From positions 684,668-748,667 of the forward strand of contig NZ_CAKKNB010000003.1 of assembly GCF_918741295.1 (NCBI RefSeq): a DNA stretch of 64,000 bases, in the 5' to 3' direction. Below are positions 35,096 to 47,639 of this stretch, in pieces. Under the pieces are notes generated by a model that was not told where the DNA came from, did no database searches, and worked only from the letters and a program-made list of their open reading frames with translations. The position numbers and the translations under genes are program-made. Each line of letters starts with the position of its first letter. Position 1 is the first letter of the stretch. The DNA is from Aquabacterium sp. CECT 9606 (lineage in GTDB: Bacteria; Pseudomonadota; Gammaproteobacteria; Burkholderiales; Burkholderiaceae_C).

Positions 35096-36468
35096 ACAAC
35101 GCTCCTACCCCCATGGCTACGTCCAAACCTGAACCCGTCAGCTTCTGGGAGGCCTTCCGCTTCTGGCTCAAGCTGGGCTTCATCAGCTTTGGCGGCCCTG
35201 CCGGCCAGATCGCGATCATGCACACCGAATTGGTCGAGCGGCGCCGCTGGATCAGCGAGAAGCGATTCCTGCATGCGCTGAATTACTGCATGCTCCTGCC
35301 GGGGCCGGAGGCCCAGCAACTGGCCACCTACATCGGCTGGCTGATGCACAGAACCTGGGGTGGTATCGCGGCGGGCGCCTTGTTCGTGCTGCCCTCCCTG
35401 TTCATCCTGGTGGCCCTGTCTTGGGTCTACGTGGCGTTCGGGCAGATGCCCCTGGTGGCTGGCATCTTCTATGGCATCAAACCGGCGGTGACCGCCCTGG
35501 TGGTCCATGCGGCCCACCGGATCGGCACCCGGGCATTGAAAAATGGCTGGCTCTGGGGCATCGCCGCCGCCTCCTTCCTGGCGATCTCCGTGTTGGACGC
35601 GCCCTTCCCATTGATCGTAATGCTCGCGGCCTTGATCGGCCACCTCGGGGGCCGCCTGGCGCCACAGATCTTCGCGGTTGGCGGCGGACACGGCGCCGCT
35701 CAGCAAGGCTACGGCCCCGCCTTGATCGACGACGACACGCCCACCCCCGCCCATGCCTTGTTCACCCGGGGCCGCCTGGCCAAGGTGCTGGCCGTCGGGC
35801 TGGGCCTGTGGGTGGTCGCGATGGGATTGCTGCTGCTCGTCAACGGCGTGGACGGCACGCTGACGCAGATGGGCTGGTTCTTCACCAAGGCGGCCCTGCT
35901 GACCTTCGGCGGGGCTTATGCCGTGCTGCCCTACGTCTACCAGGGCGCGGTCGAGCACCACCACTGGCTCACCGGCCCGCAGATGATCGATGGCCTAGCC
36001 CTGGGCGAGACCACGCCGGGCCCGCTGATCATGGTCGTGGCCTTCGTCGGCTTTGTGGGCGGCTGGGCCAAACAGGTGTTCGGCCCGGATGCGCTGTTCC
36101 TGGCCGGCGCGGCGGTGGCCGCCGTGGTGACCCTCTTCACCTTCCTGCCTTCGTTCGTGTTCATCCTGGCCGGGGGACCCGTGATCGAAACCACCCACGG
36201 CAACCTCAAATTCACCGCGCCGCTGACGGCCATCACAGCGGCGGTGGTGGGCGTGATCCTGAATCTGGCGCTGTTCTTCGCGTACCACGTGCTGTGGCCT
36301 AAGGGGTTGGCAGGCCCGTTCGATGTGGTCTCCGCCCTGATCGCGTTGGGGGCGGGCCTGGCCCTGTTCCGACTCAAAATGGGGGTGATCCAGTTGCTGG
36401 GCATCTGCGCCGTCATCGGGGCGATCAGCACTTGGCTGTTTCCTCACGGATTGGCCCTCGCCATCTGA
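35092..36468 (+). CDS. chrA: Chromate efflux transporter ChrA
   Basis: 458 residues, two CHR halves, each with a FGGPAG or FGG motif: [14 protein letters not shown] near residue 40 and [14 protein letters not shown] near 275. About ten to twelve membrane helices. ChrA exports chromate from the cytosol. The GTG start overlaps the chrB stop. The bidomain form is usual in proteobacteria. ynfA follows after 38 nt. Confidence 0.93.
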   Translation: MNNAPTPMATSKPEPVSFWEAFRFWLKLGFISFGGPAGQIAIMHTELVERRRWISEKRFLHALNYCMLLPGPEAQQLATYIGWLMHRTWGGIAAGALFVLPSLFILVALSWVYVAFGQMPLVAGIFYGIKPAVTALVVHAAHRIGTRALKNGWLWGIAAASFLAISVLDAPFPLIVMLAALIGHLGGRLAPQIFAVGGGHGAAQQGYGPALIDDDTPTPAHALFTRGRLAKVLAVGLGLWVVAMGLLLLVNGVDGTLTQMGWFFTKAALLTFGGAYAVLPYVYQGAVEHHHWLTGPQMIDGLALGETTPGPLIMVVAFVGFVGGWAKQVFGPDALFLAGAAVAAVVTLFTFLPSFVFILAGGPVIETTHGNLKFTAPLTAITAAVVGVILNLALFFAYHVLWPKGLAGPFDVVSALIALGAGLALFRLKMGVIQLLGICAVIGAISTWLFPHGLALAI

Positions 36469-36506
36469 CCCATCACACCTCCCGCCACAGACAAGAAGTC
36501 AACGCC

Positions 36507-36833
36507 ATGCTGCGCACCACCCTGCTGTTCGTTCTCACGGCCCTGGCCGAAATACTGGGCTGCTACCTGCCCTGGCTGGCCCTCAACCAAGGCAAGTCCA
36601 TGTGGCTCTTGCTGCCCGCTGCGGCGGCGCTGGGTTTGTTCTCCTGGCTGCTGACGCTGCATCCCACGGCGGCCGGGCGCACCTACGCGGCCTATGGCGG
36701 CGTGTACATCGCCGTCGCCCTGGCATGGCTGTGGCAGGTGGACGGCATCACACCCACCCGCTGGGACCTGGTGGGGGCCTGTGTCGCGCTGGCGGGGATG
36801 GCCATCATCGCGTTGCAGCCTGCTTCAACGTGA
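36507..36833 (+). CDS. YnfA/UPF0060-family small membrane protein, copy 1
   Basis: 108 residues with four membrane helices: [54 protein letters not shown], and [19 protein letters not shown]0060 proteins resemble small-multidrug-resistance transporters and are common next to metal resistance genes; substrate unproven. It ends the ars-chr run. A second copy lies at 61080-61406. Confidence 0.88.
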   Translation: MLRTTLLFVLTALAEILGCYLPWLALNQGKSMWLLLPAAAALGLFSWLLTLHPTAAGRTYAAYGGVYIAVALAWLWQVDGITPTRWDLVGACVALAGMAIIALQPAST

Positions 36834-37002
36834 TCCAAACGCGTCAACCACAGCATGCTTTCTTCAGCGAGGGCCTGGGTGCCGCCTCCTGGAGGTCGTT
36901 GAAAACCGTGCAGCAGGCGAGCCAACCCATATTGGCTCGGACACAATCTCGAAAGAGATGAAGGCCGCCCCTCAGGGCAGGCCTGTTCAACGCGCTACTG
37001 CC

Positions 37003-37362
37003 TCACTTCCCCGTGAAGTTGGCAGCAATGAAATTACCGGGCAAGGTGAAGAACATGTAGAGCGTTTCCTTGCTCTTATCGGTCACGGCCGGATTCTTGA
37101 AAGTCACCTTCCATTCCTTGCCTTTCTTGCCATCAATGGTCTCGCTCTTGTCCTGCTGAACGGCTTGCCAGGATGCGTCCAACTTGCCGGTCTTGATCAA
37201 GGATGCCTTGCGCTGGCTGGCGCAGCCAGCCACGGTGGCTTCGGTGGCCGACTTGGATCCGTGGAAGTGGCAACTCCCCCCTTCGGAGGCGCGAGCTGGT
37301 GTCGCGATGGCGAATGCGGCAAGCGTAGCGATGATGGATGTGGCTGCAATCAATGTTTTCAT
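37003..37362 (-). CDS. DUF6488 secreted protein
   Basis: 119 residues. Signal peptide ending ATPARASEGG, then a short domain with GSCHFHGSKSA, VAGCASQRKASLI, WQAVQQDKSE, KEWKVTFKNPA and FFTLPGNFIAANF. I recognise the family as DUF6488, a periplasmic protein of unknown role. The Cys-His-x-His motif could bind a metal. It follows the HupE/UreJ gene on the same strand after 29 nt, so a shared operon is likely. Confidence 0.75.
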   Translation of the reverse strand: MKTLIAATSIIATLAAFAIATPARASEGGSCHFHGSKSATEATVAGCASQRKASLIKTGKLDASWQAVQQDKSETIDGKKGKEWKVTFKNPAVTDKSKETLYMFFTLPGNFIAANFTGK

Positions 37363-37391
37363 GGTGATGTCCTTGATGGATGAGAAACGAA

Positions 37392-38180
37392 TCAGAGGGT
37401 GTTGCGGGTGGAATCAGTGGTGTTCTGAATGTTCATGTCTTCGTGGAGGTGCTGGTGCTCCTCGACCGGAAAGCGGAAGCTGTTCGGTGCCACGTCATGC
37501 TGGTAGCCGTGCAACTGCATGAACAAGAGATAGGCCCCCGCATACATCAGCCCCAGGTTGGCTGCATGGCTGAAGCGCTTGAACGAAGGCCGATGGCGCC
37601 AGGCGGCCAGCAGCGTGACCATGGCTGCCAGAGCGGCAATCTGCCCCAACTCCACGCCCACGTTGAAGCTCAGGATGCGCCATAGCATCGCCACCGGGTC
37701 ATCACCCAGGGGCAGTTGCTGCAACCGTGTGGACAGACCGAATCCATGGAGCAAGCCGAAGATGAAGACAGCGCCCAACAGGTTGGGGGATTTCATGTCG
37801 AGATGTTTCTGGAAGCCCCCGTTGTTGTCAAAACCTTTGTAAATCACGCTCACGGCAATGATGGCGTCGACCAAGTAGTAGTTCCAGGTGATCTTGAAGT
37901 AGGTGGCGAGGATCAGCGTGATGCAGTGCCCCAGGGTGAACACGGTCACAAACTTGGCGACATCCTTGAATGACGTGAGGAAAAACACCACGCCAAACAG
38001 GAACAGAAGGTGGTCGTAGCCCGTCAGCATGTGGCTGGCGCCCAGACCGACGTACTGAAGGTAACTGCCATCGAGCATCCGCTGACGGTCCTCCTCGGAA
38101 ATGCCGTGAGCGAATGCCACGAGCGGGGTCAGGGCCAGCAGCAGCAAAGCTGCCGGTCGCTTGAACAGGAGATGTTTCAT
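37392..38180 (-). CDS. HupE/UreJ-family membrane protein
   Basis: 262 residues from ATG 38180; the frame stays open to 38306 but the added part lacks a signal. Signal LTPLVAFAHGISEED, then six or seven helices with HMLTGYDHLLFLFGVVFFL, FTLGHCITLILA, FGLLHGFGLS and FNVGVELGQ. HupE/UreJ relatives transport nickel in urease and hydrogenase operons. The conserved His/Asp motifs (HGI, TGYDHLLF, HGFG) are present. The tail is His-rich (EEHQHLHED). Direction and substrate are unknown here. Confidence 0.85.
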   Translation of the reverse strand: MKHLLFKRPAALLLLALTPLVAFAHGISEEDRQRMLDGSYLQYVGLGASHMLTGYDHLLFLFGVVFFLTSFKDVAKFVTVFTLGHCITLILATYFKITWNYYLVDAIIAVSVIYKGFDNNGGFQKHLDMKSPNLLGAVFIFGLLHGFGLSTRLQQLPLGDDPVAMLWRILSFNVGVELGQIAALAAMVTLLAAWRHRPSFKRFSHAANLGLMYAGAYLLFMQLHGYQHDVAPNSFRFPVEEHQHLHEDMNIQNTTDSTRNTL

Positions 38181-38309
38181 TGGAGATACTGGACTGACTG
38201 AATGAAGAACCCGAAGCCCCGATCGCAAAGCCAACATGAAGCCCTGGCATCGGAACTGAAGCATTGCAAACGCAGGCGTCTCTCGACGCGGAGCCCTTGC
38301 TTTCAACGT

Positions 38310-38669
38310 TCAGGCAAGCATCTGGGGTGGCCGTAAGAGGCCATCAAGAAAGACGGTCTGCACGTCATGCGCACTCACACCGATGTGCGATTCAGGCTCA
38401 CCATCGAGCAAGGCCATCGTGATCACGGACAACAAACCCGATGGTTGAACGCCATCGTGCGTGTGATGGTGAGGCGACTCATTGGCCACCCCATCTTCAT
38501 CAGCATGAAGCGACTGGTCTTCATGGTGGTGATGATCCAAGGCCTTCGCGTGCTCGACCGCGTGGCCCAACGATTGCGCCTGCTGGCGGAGCTGGAACGG
38601 CGTCAAAAACGACAAGGTCTGCCAAGCCATGACAATCAGCAGGAACAAGGCACGAGCGGTTCTCGACAT
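38310..38669 (-). CDS. CzcI-like His-rich secreted protein (family member 2)
   Basis: 119 residues. Signal peptide (ARALFLLIVMAWQTLSFL), His-rich middle (LDHHHHEDQSLH, ESPHHHTHDG) and tail FLDGLLRPPQMLA, a variant of the GLERP tail seen at 30617 and in the CzcI proteins. Immediately upstream of the HupE/UreJ gene on the same strand. A -10 TAGACT (38682-38677) ends 7 nt before the ATG and there is no Shine-Dalgarno. The gene itself lacks known homologs I can name. Confidence 0.65.
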   Translation of the reverse strand: MSRTARALFLLIVMAWQTLSFLTPFQLRQQAQSLGHAVEHAKALDHHHHEDQSLHADEDGVANESPHHHTHDGVQPSGLLSVITMALLDGEPESHIGVSAHDVQTVFLDGLLRPPQMLA

Positions 38670-38803
38670 GCGGCGTAGTCTATCCGGTTCGCTCTGAAAT
38701 CGTCAGGCGAGGATGCTCCGCATGACGAAGCGAACACAGGCAACAGCCAAGGTTGCTTGGTCGTCTTGCCGTCCATCATGGCAACAGGGCTTCTATATTT
38801 CCA

Positions 38804-38834
38804 TTGACTCTGTAGCCACTACAGGGATTTAAAT
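38804..38834 (+). promoter_or_regulatory. MerR-type promoter/operator of the Zn/Cd/Pb ATPase
   Basis: -35 TTGACT (38804-38809) and -10 TTAAAT (38829-38834) with a 19-bp spacer containing the perfect dyad CTGTAG-CCA-CTACAG (38810-38824). This strongly resembles promoters of PbrR/CadR/ZntR-controlled ATPase genes. No intact MerR-family gene adjoins it, so it must be served in trans. Confidence 0.8.
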
Positions 38835-38854
38835 CAAGACCAAAGGAACACGTC

Positions 38855-41137
38855 ATGCCATCAAGTGAAGCCAAGGTCGACAGCAAGAACCCTGTTGAGA
38901 GCGCCTGCCAAGGAACAGCCTGCGGAGGGTGTGCGGACACCGCCGATACAGCCGCAACAGACTCCCCTGAGGCAACCACCCGCTCAGGCAGCACCTCATT
39001 TCGGATCGCCACGATGGATTGCGCCACGGAGGAGTCGGAAATCCGGCGCGCCCTGGAGCCCATCGAAGGCATCCACACGCTGCGCTTCCAGTTGAGCGAG
39101 CGCACCTTGAGCATGACTGGCACGCCATCGGCGATCGAACTGGCCCAAGCGGCCATCCGCCGGGCGGGCTTCGACCCTCAACTGATACAGCCAGATGCAG
39201 CAGGGACTGCCCTCACGGCAGAGGCCTCCGGATTTTTCCGGGGTGGGGTGAAACGGCTGATCGCCGCGTTGATCCTCGCCACCATGGCAGAAGCAATCGG
39301 TTTCATCGAGGTGCAATCGCTGGTCGCGCAAGGCCTGGAGATCGCGTTGGCGATGGCGGCCATCGGCTTGGCTGGGCTGGACACCTACAAAAAGGGCCTG
39401 ATGGCCCTGCGCCATGCCAAGCTCAACATCAACGCCTTGATGACCGTGGCGGTCACGGGCGCCTTTCTGATTGGGCAATGGCCCGAGGCCGCCATGGTCA
39501 TGGCCCTCTATGCCATCGCCGAGTTGATCGAGGCACGCTCGGTCGATCGGGCGCGCAATGCCATCAAGGGCTTGATGGCGCTGGCGCCCGAAGAGGCCGA
39601 TGTTCAACAAGCCGATGGCACATGGCGCACCCTGAAGGCCAGCGAGGTGCCCCTGGCCGCCATTGTTCGCATTCGCCCTGGCGCGCGTGTGCCGCTCGAT
39701 GGCGTCGTGACGGCGGGCAACAGCGCCGTCAACCAGGCCCCAGTGACCGGCGAGAGCATCCCCGTCGACAAAGCCATGGGCGACACCGTGTTCGCAGGTA
39801 CCATCAACGAGACGGGCGAGTTGCAGTTTCGTGTGACCGCTGAGGCCACCAACACCACCCTCGCTCGCATCATCCACGCGGTCGAAGAAGCGCAGGGCAC
39901 GCGGGCTCCGACCCAGCGCTTTGTGGACAAATTCGCGGCCATCTACACCCCGACCGTGTTCGTGATGGCGCTGGGTGTGGCCCTTCTCACGCCTTGGCTG
40001 ATGGACTGGACCTGGACCCAGTCGCTGTACAAGGCGCTGGTCCTGCTGGTCATCGCCTGCCCTTGCGCGCTGGTGATCTCCACCCCCGTCACCGTGGTCA
40101 GTGCACTGGCCAGCGCGGCGCGCCGGGGCATCCTGATCAAAGGCGGCACCTACCTGGAAGAAGCGCGCAAGCTCAAGGCCATCGCCCTGGACAAAACCGG
40201 CACCATCACCCTGGGCAAGCCCAAGCTCGTCGAATGGGTGGCACTTCAAGGTGACCGCGCGCCGCTCATCACAATGGCCCTGGGGCTGGCGAACCGCTCC
40301 GACCATCCCGTCTCCAAGGCCATTGCCCAAGGCCTCAGCAGCATTGAGCACGGGAGCACCGTTGCCCAGGGTGTTGACGTGGCTGATTTCAAGGCACTGG
40401 CTGGACGAGGGGTCAGCGCGAGCCACAACGGCACGCTTTACGTGCTGGGTAATCATCGCCTGATGCAGGAGCGCGGCCAGTCCACACCCGCCCTGGAGAG
40501 CACCCTCAAAACACACGAGGAAGCGGGCAGGACGGTCACCCTGCTGGCCAACGACCAGGGCGTGCTGGCCCTGTTCGCGGTGGCCGACACCATCAAGGAT
40601 ACGTCGCGTCAGGCGATTGCCGAACTCAAAGCGCTTGGCGTGACCTCCATCATGCTGACCGGTGACAACGCCGCCACGGCCAAAACCATCGCGGCACAAG
40701 CTGGCATCGACGAAGCCCGAGGTAACCTCTTGCCCGAGCACAAGCTCGACGCTATCAAAGACCTGCAAAGACTGCATGGCCTGACCGCCATGACGGGCGA
40801 TGGCATCAACGATGCCCCCGCGCTGGCGCAATCAGACATTGGTTTTGCCATGGGTGGTGCTGGCACGGACACGGCCATGGAAGCGGCCGATGTCGTGGTG
40901 ATGAACGATGACCTCAGGCGCATCCCGGAGACCATCCGCCTGTCCAAGCTGACGCACGCCATCCTTTGGCAGAACATCTCGCTGGCGCTGGGCATCAAGG
41001 CCGTCTTTTTTGTGCTGGCGGTGTTTGGCGGCGCCACCATGTGGATGGCGGTGTTTGCCGACATGGGTGCCAGCTTGCTGGTGGTGGCCAACGGTTTGCG
41101 CTTGCTCAAGGTGGATGTGAGCCAAAAAACAGGCTGA
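38855..41137 (+). CDS. zntA: Zn(II)/Cd(II)/Pb(II) P1B-2 ATPase
   Basis: 760 residues. The N-terminus has Cys (CQGTACGGCADTAD) and one HMA domain with TMDCATEESEIR: the usual MDCxxC is MDCATE, one Cys lost. Helices follow with the CPC site IACPCALVISTPV, phosphorylation site DKTGTITLG, SDHPVSKAI and [10 protein letters not shown], plus the P1B-2 residues in helix 8 (ADMGASLLVVANGLRLLK). It exports divalent soft metals. ATG 38855 follows AAAGGAACACGTC, and the promoter is the MerR-type element just upstream. Confidence 0.93.
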   Translation: MPSSEAKVDSKNPVESACQGTACGGCADTADTAATDSPEATTRSGSTSFRIATMDCATEESEIRRALEPIEGIHTLRFQLSERTLSMTGTPSAIELAQAAIRRAGFDPQLIQPDAAGTALTAEASGFFRGGVKRLIAALILATMAEAIGFIEVQSLVAQGLEIALAMAAIGLAGLDTYKKGLMALRHAKLNINALMTVAVTGAFLIGQWPEAAMVMALYAIAELIEARSVDRARNAIKGLMALAPEEADVQQADGTWRTLKASEVPLAAIVRIRPGARVPLDGVVTAGNSAVNQAPVTGESIPVDKAMGDTVFAGTINETGELQFRVTAEATNTTLARIIHAVEEAQGTRAPTQRFVDKFAAIYTPTVFVMALGVALLTPWLMDWTWTQSLYKALVLLVIACPCALVISTPVTVVSALASAARRGILIKGGTYLEEARKLKAIALDKTGTITLGKPKLVEWVALQGDRAPLITMALGLANRSDHPVSKAIAQGLSSIEHGSTVAQGVDVADFKALAGRGVSASHNGTLYVLGNHRLMQERGQSTPALESTLKTHEEAGRTVTLLANDQGVLALFAVADTIKDTSRQAIAELKALGVTSIMLTGDNAATAKTIAAQAGIDEARGNLLPEHKLDAIKDLQRLHGLTAMTGDGINDAPALAQSDIGFAMGGAGTDTAMEAADVVVMNDDLRRIPETIRLSKLTHAILWQNISLALGIKAVFFVLAVFGGATMWMAVFADMGASLLVVANGLRLLKVDVSQKTG

Positions 41138-41207
41138 TGCTGATACCCGCATCCATTGGCTCCGATAAATAGCGCTTTTAAGCTGTTCAGCGACCCAGTC
41201 AACCATC

Positions 41208-41222
41208 TATACTGCTCTCCGT
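41208..41222 (+). promoter_or_regulatory. -10 element of czcI, copy 1 (leaderless type)
   Basis: TATACT (41208-41213) is followed by GCTCTCCGT and the czcI ATG at 41223, so +1 is within 3 nt of the start. There is no purine-rich ribosome site. The same TATACTGC-to-ATG layout precedes czcI at 52213 and 62342. The -35 is weak, suggesting an activator. Confidence 0.55.
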
Positions 41223-41594
41223 ATGCGCCGCCTGCTGTGTGTTTTTTTGCTGATATGGTTTCCGCTCCAGATGTCCTGGGCAGCGGTGGCCAGCTATTGC
41301 CAGCATGAAACAAGCCCGCAAGCCAGCCACCTTGGGCATCATCAGCATGCCCACCAGGACTCGATCGATGGCAAGGGCCAAAACGGCTCAAGCAAGAACG
41401 ACCAGGGCAGCACCAAGCAATCCAGCATCGATACCGATTGCGCGACCTGCCACTTCAGCGCCGCACCACCGATCTGTGAAACACACGAACCCGTGTTGAA
41501 GTCACACAAGACATGGGTGAGCCTCGCACAACGAGGCCATGCCTCGCACATTCCCAAAGGGCTCGAACGCCCTGACATACGTCTCGCCGCTTAA
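41223..41594 (+). CDS. czcI: CzcI-type periplasmic regulator peptide, copy 1
   Basis: 123 residues. Signal peptide MRRLLCVFLLIWFPLQMSWA, then His-rich (HLGHHQHAHQDSIDG), a CATCHFSAAPP motif and the tail HIPKGLERPDIRLAA. In Cupriavidus czcI is the first gene before czcCBA and modulates expression. The same architecture is seen at 52213 and 62342. The coding 3' end forms one arm of the RNA hairpin at 41580-41606. Confidence 0.85.
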   Translation: MRRLLCVFLLIWFPLQMSWAAVASYCQHETSPQASHLGHHQHAHQDSIDGKGQNGSSKNDQGSTKQSSIDTDCATCHFSAAPPICETHEPVLKSHKTWVSLAQRGHASHIPKGLERPDIRLAA

Positions 41595-41674
41595 TTCGGC
41601 GAGACGGCTGCTGCTTCAGCATCATTTCTATCCATAGATAGCCAGGCCACACCACGGCCATTTCTCGCCGAATT
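41580..41674 (+). ncRNA. Candidate structured RNA element between czcI and czcC, copy 1
   Basis: A 12-bp perfect long-range stem pairs AATTCGGCGAGA (41593-41604) with TCTCGCCGAATT (41663-41674), enclosing a small hairpin CTATC-CATA-GATAG (41628-41641). The upstream arm can instead pair with CGTCTCGCCG (41580-41589) at the end of czcI, forming a 10-bp hairpin to 41606. The two pairings share the CGGCGAGA strand and are exclusive; a ribosome finishing czcI would block the first. No T-run follows, so it is not a plain terminator. Related elements occur at 52592 and 62700. Confidence 0.5.
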
Positions 41675-41709
41675 CCCCCTTTGTTGTTTCCCACAACCCG
41701 GAGAATTCG

Positions 41710-43014
41710 ATGCACAGGCTCATGGCGCCATTGGCAACGCTCGCAGCGTTGACCACGGCCACGCTCTTTCCTTCCACGTCCTTTTCGCAAGTCGCGCAGG
41801 CATCGCCCGCCCAGGTGCCGCTCAGCGCTGCCTCCCCGCCGGCCCCCACAGTTCAGCCGCTGACGCTGGCTGAAGCCATCAGGCTCGCACTGCAGTTCAG
41901 CCCCCAGATCGTGGCCAACCAGCAAGAGTTGGCGGCCAGCGACGGCACGGTCATTCAGGCTGGCGCCCGACCCAACCCAGAGATTCAGGCCTTGATCGAG
42001 GACACCCGGCGGGAAAGCCGGACCACCACGGTCCAATTCAGTCAGCCCATCGAGCTGGGCGGTAAACGGTCAGCCCGGGTCTCGGTCGCCGAGCTTGGGC
42101 GGGCTCAAACCGCCGTGGACGTCGAAGGACGCCGTGCGCAAATCCGGGCCGACGTGTCCGATGCCTTCTTCGGTGCGGTCATCGCCCAGGAGCGCGTCCA
42201 ATTGGCGCAGGCCTCTGCCGAACTGTCGGGCCGTGCTGCGGATGCGGCATCCAAGCGCGTCCAGGCCGGCAAGGTCTCCCCCGTCGATGAGACACGCGCC
42301 AAGGTGGCTCATGCTGGCGTGCGCGTAGAGCTACGCCAAGCTCAAGGCGAGTTGCGATCCGCCCGCCAACGCCTGTCGGCCCTGCTCGGCCCCGCCGCGC
42401 CCCGGGCTCAGGTGCTGGCTTGGCAGTCCAATGCGCTGCCCGCCTTGCTCAGCCCAGACACGTCGCTGACGGATGTACCCGCGCTTCGCCAAGCCAGGCT
42501 GGAGGTTGATCGACGACAAGCCATGGTCGAGCTCGAACGCGCACGCCGCATTCCCGATGTGACCTTGACCTTGGGGGCCAAGCGTGATCAACAAGTCGGA
42601 CGCAACCAGACGGTCATCGGCCTGTCCATGCCAATTCCGGTGCTGGACACCAACCGAGGCAATCTCCTTCAGGCCCTGCGACTGCACGACAAGGCCGAGG
42701 CCGACCTGCAAGCCACCCAGATCCGGATCGACACGGAATGGACCCAACTGAGCGAGCGCCAGCGCTCCGCGCAAGCCGAGGTCCAGGCCCTGAAAGAAGA
42801 GGTGTTGCCCGGCGCTGAAAGCGCCTGGCAGGCCGCCACCACAGGCTTCGAGCTGGGCAAGTTCAGTTTCCTGGACGCGCTGGATGCCCAACGCACCTTG
42901 TTCCAGGCCCGCGCCCAATACCTGCGCGCATTGAACGAGCTGTACCGCACCACCGCCGACATCGACCGCCTGTTGGGCACCAACACCGACGAGTCATCGA
43001 CGGCCAAGCCATGA
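41710..43014 (+). CDS. czcC: CzcC outer-membrane factor
   Basis: 434 residues, TolC family. Signal peptide ending SFSQVAQA, repeat one with LTLAEAIRLALQFSP and PNPEIQALIEDTRRE, repeat two with VTLTLGAKRDQQVGR, LSMPIPVLDTNRGN, and a C-terminal LDALDAQRTLFQARAQ. It forms the outer duct of the Co/Zn/Cd pump with CzcB and CzcA. ATG 41710 follows CCGGAGAATTCG. The stop overlaps czcB. Confidence 0.9.
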   Translation: MHRLMAPLATLAALTTATLFPSTSFSQVAQASPAQVPLSAASPPAPTVQPLTLAEAIRLALQFSPQIVANQQELAASDGTVIQAGARPNPEIQALIEDTRRESRTTTVQFSQPIELGGKRSARVSVAELGRAQTAVDVEGRRAQIRADVSDAFFGAVIAQERVQLAQASAELSGRAADAASKRVQAGKVSPVDETRAKVAHAGVRVELRQAQGELRSARQRLSALLGPAAPRAQVLAWQSNALPALLSPDTSLTDVPALRQARLEVDRRQAMVELERARRIPDVTLTLGAKRDQQVGRNQTVIGLSMPIPVLDTNRGNLLQALRLHDKAEADLQATQIRIDTEWTQLSERQRSAQAEVQALKEEVLPGAESAWQAATTGFELGKFSFLDALDAQRTLFQARAQYLRALNELYRTTADIDRLLGTNTDESSTAKP

Positions 43015-44426
43015 GAAAGCACTGCATGAACCACACCAAACCACAACGCCAGGCTGGGCGCATCAGCCGCCCCCAACTCATCGCCATCATTGCCATCGTC
43101 CTGATCGGGTTGGGGGCCAGCGCCTGGTTGCTCAAAAGTGCTCCCAGCGCACCAGCGGGCGAAGCCGCCGAGGAAGGCCATGGTCACGGGCATGACGAAG
43201 CCAAAGGCCACGATGATGGCGAGCACCACGATGAGAAGAAAGCCGATGCCGGTCACGATGAGGCAAAGGGGCACGACGACAAGGAACACCACGAAAAACC
43301 CGGCGCGCACGCAGAACACGACACGCTGGAGGGCGAAGGGGGCGAGGGCAAAGGCGCATCCAGCCCCGCCGGGGCCGACAAGCATGTCGAGGGTGAAGAA
43401 GAGCCGGTCCAGTTGAACGCTCAGCAGATCGCAGCGGGCGGCATCAAGGTCGAGGCGGTCGGCCCAGCCAGCATCCGCACCACGATGCAGTTGTCCGGGG
43501 AGATCAAGTTCAACGAGGACCGCACGGCCCACGTCGTGCCTCGTGTGGCAGGCGTGGTCGAAGCCGTCTCGGCCAGCCTGGGGCAACAGGTCAAGAAAGG
43601 CCAGGTGCTGGCCACCATTTCCAGCGTGCTGTTGTCAGAGCAGCGCAGCGAGTTGCAGGCGGCCCAAAAGCGTCTGACGCTGGCGCAAACCACGCATGCC
43701 CGTGAGAAGAAACTCTTTGAGGACAAGATCTCCGCGCAGATGGACTACCAGCAGGCGGTGCAAGCGCTGCGGGAAGCCGAGATCGCCGTGAACAACGCCA
43801 GCCAGAAGCTCAAGGCCTTGGGCGCCGCGCCCACGGCCAACGACTTGAACCGCTACGAACTGCGGGCACCGTTTGACGGCATCGTCGTGGAAAAGCACAT
43901 CGCGCTGGGCGAGTCCGTCAAGGAGGACGCCAACGTGTTCACCCTGTCCGACCTGTCCACCGTGTGGGCCAACATCAATGTGCCAGCCAAGGACCTCAAG
44001 TTCGTTCGGGTCGGCGAGAAGGTCACCGTGAGCTCCACCTCGTTCGACGATGTGGCCACCGGCATGGTGACCTATGTCGGCGCCCTGATCGGGGAGCAGA
44101 CGCGTGCAGCCAGTGCCCGGATCGTGCTGACCAATCCCGGCCTGGCCTGGCGCCCGGGTCTGTTCGTCAATGTGGCGGTGACCTCGGGCGAAACCGCGGC
44201 GGCCGTGACCGTGGCGGCTGGCGCAGTGCAGGCGATGGAAGGCCGTCAAGTCGTCTTCGTCGAAGTGCCTGGCGGCTTTGAAGCCAAAACCGTGGAAGTG
44301 GGACGCAGTGATGGCGTGCGCACCGAGATTGTCAAAGGCCTGAGTGCCGGGGCGCGCTATGCCTCGACGAACAGCTTCGTCATCAAGGCCGAAATCGGCA
44401 AGGCTTCGGCCGAGCACTCGCATTGA
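43011..44426 (+). CDS. czcB: CzcB RND periplasmic adaptor
   Basis: 471 residues. A membrane anchor near 20-45, then a strikingly His/Asp/Glu-rich N-terminal linker (about 50-125: GHGHGHDEAKGHDDGEHHDEK), then barrel-sandwich and coiled-coil hairpin domains (RVAGVVEAVSASLGQQVKKG, EQRSELQAAQKRLTLAQT), then beta-barrel and membrane-proximal domains. The His-rich linker may load Zn(II) into the pump. ATG 43011 overlaps the czcC stop; ATG 43026 is an alternative. Confidence 0.92.
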   Translation: MRKHCMNHTKPQRQAGRISRPQLIAIIAIVLIGLGASAWLLKSAPSAPAGEAAEEGHGHGHDEAKGHDDGEHHDEKKADAGHDEAKGHDDKEHHEKPGAHAEHDTLEGEGGEGKGASSPAGADKHVEGEEEPVQLNAQQIAAGGIKVEAVGPASIRTTMQLSGEIKFNEDRTAHVVPRVAGVVEAVSASLGQQVKKGQVLATISSVLLSEQRSELQAAQKRLTLAQTTHAREKKLFEDKISAQMDYQQAVQALREAEIAVNNASQKLKALGAAPTANDLNRYELRAPFDGIVVEKHIALGESVKEDANVFTLSDLSTVWANINVPAKDLKFVRVGEKVTVSSTSFDDVATGMVTYVGALIGEQTRAASARIVLTNPGLAWRPGLFVNVAVTSGETAAAVTVAAGAVQAMEGRQVVFVEVPGGFEAKTVEVGRSDGVRTEIVKGLSAGARYASTNSFVIKAEIGKASAEHSH

Positions 44427-44444
44427 GCCCAAGGACCACCCATC

Positions 44445-47635
<3,191 letters not shown>

Positions 47636-47639
<4 letters not shown>

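Noticed and set aside
38996..40831. 611-codon open frame antisense to the Zn/Cd ATPase
   Set aside because: Mirror frame of a GC-rich gene with no recognisable domain; the sense gene has all P-type ATPase motifs.
41580..41606. Rho-independent terminator at the end of czcI
   Set aside because: The 10-bp stem is strong but no U-run follows, and the czcC operon continues; treated as part of an RNA element.
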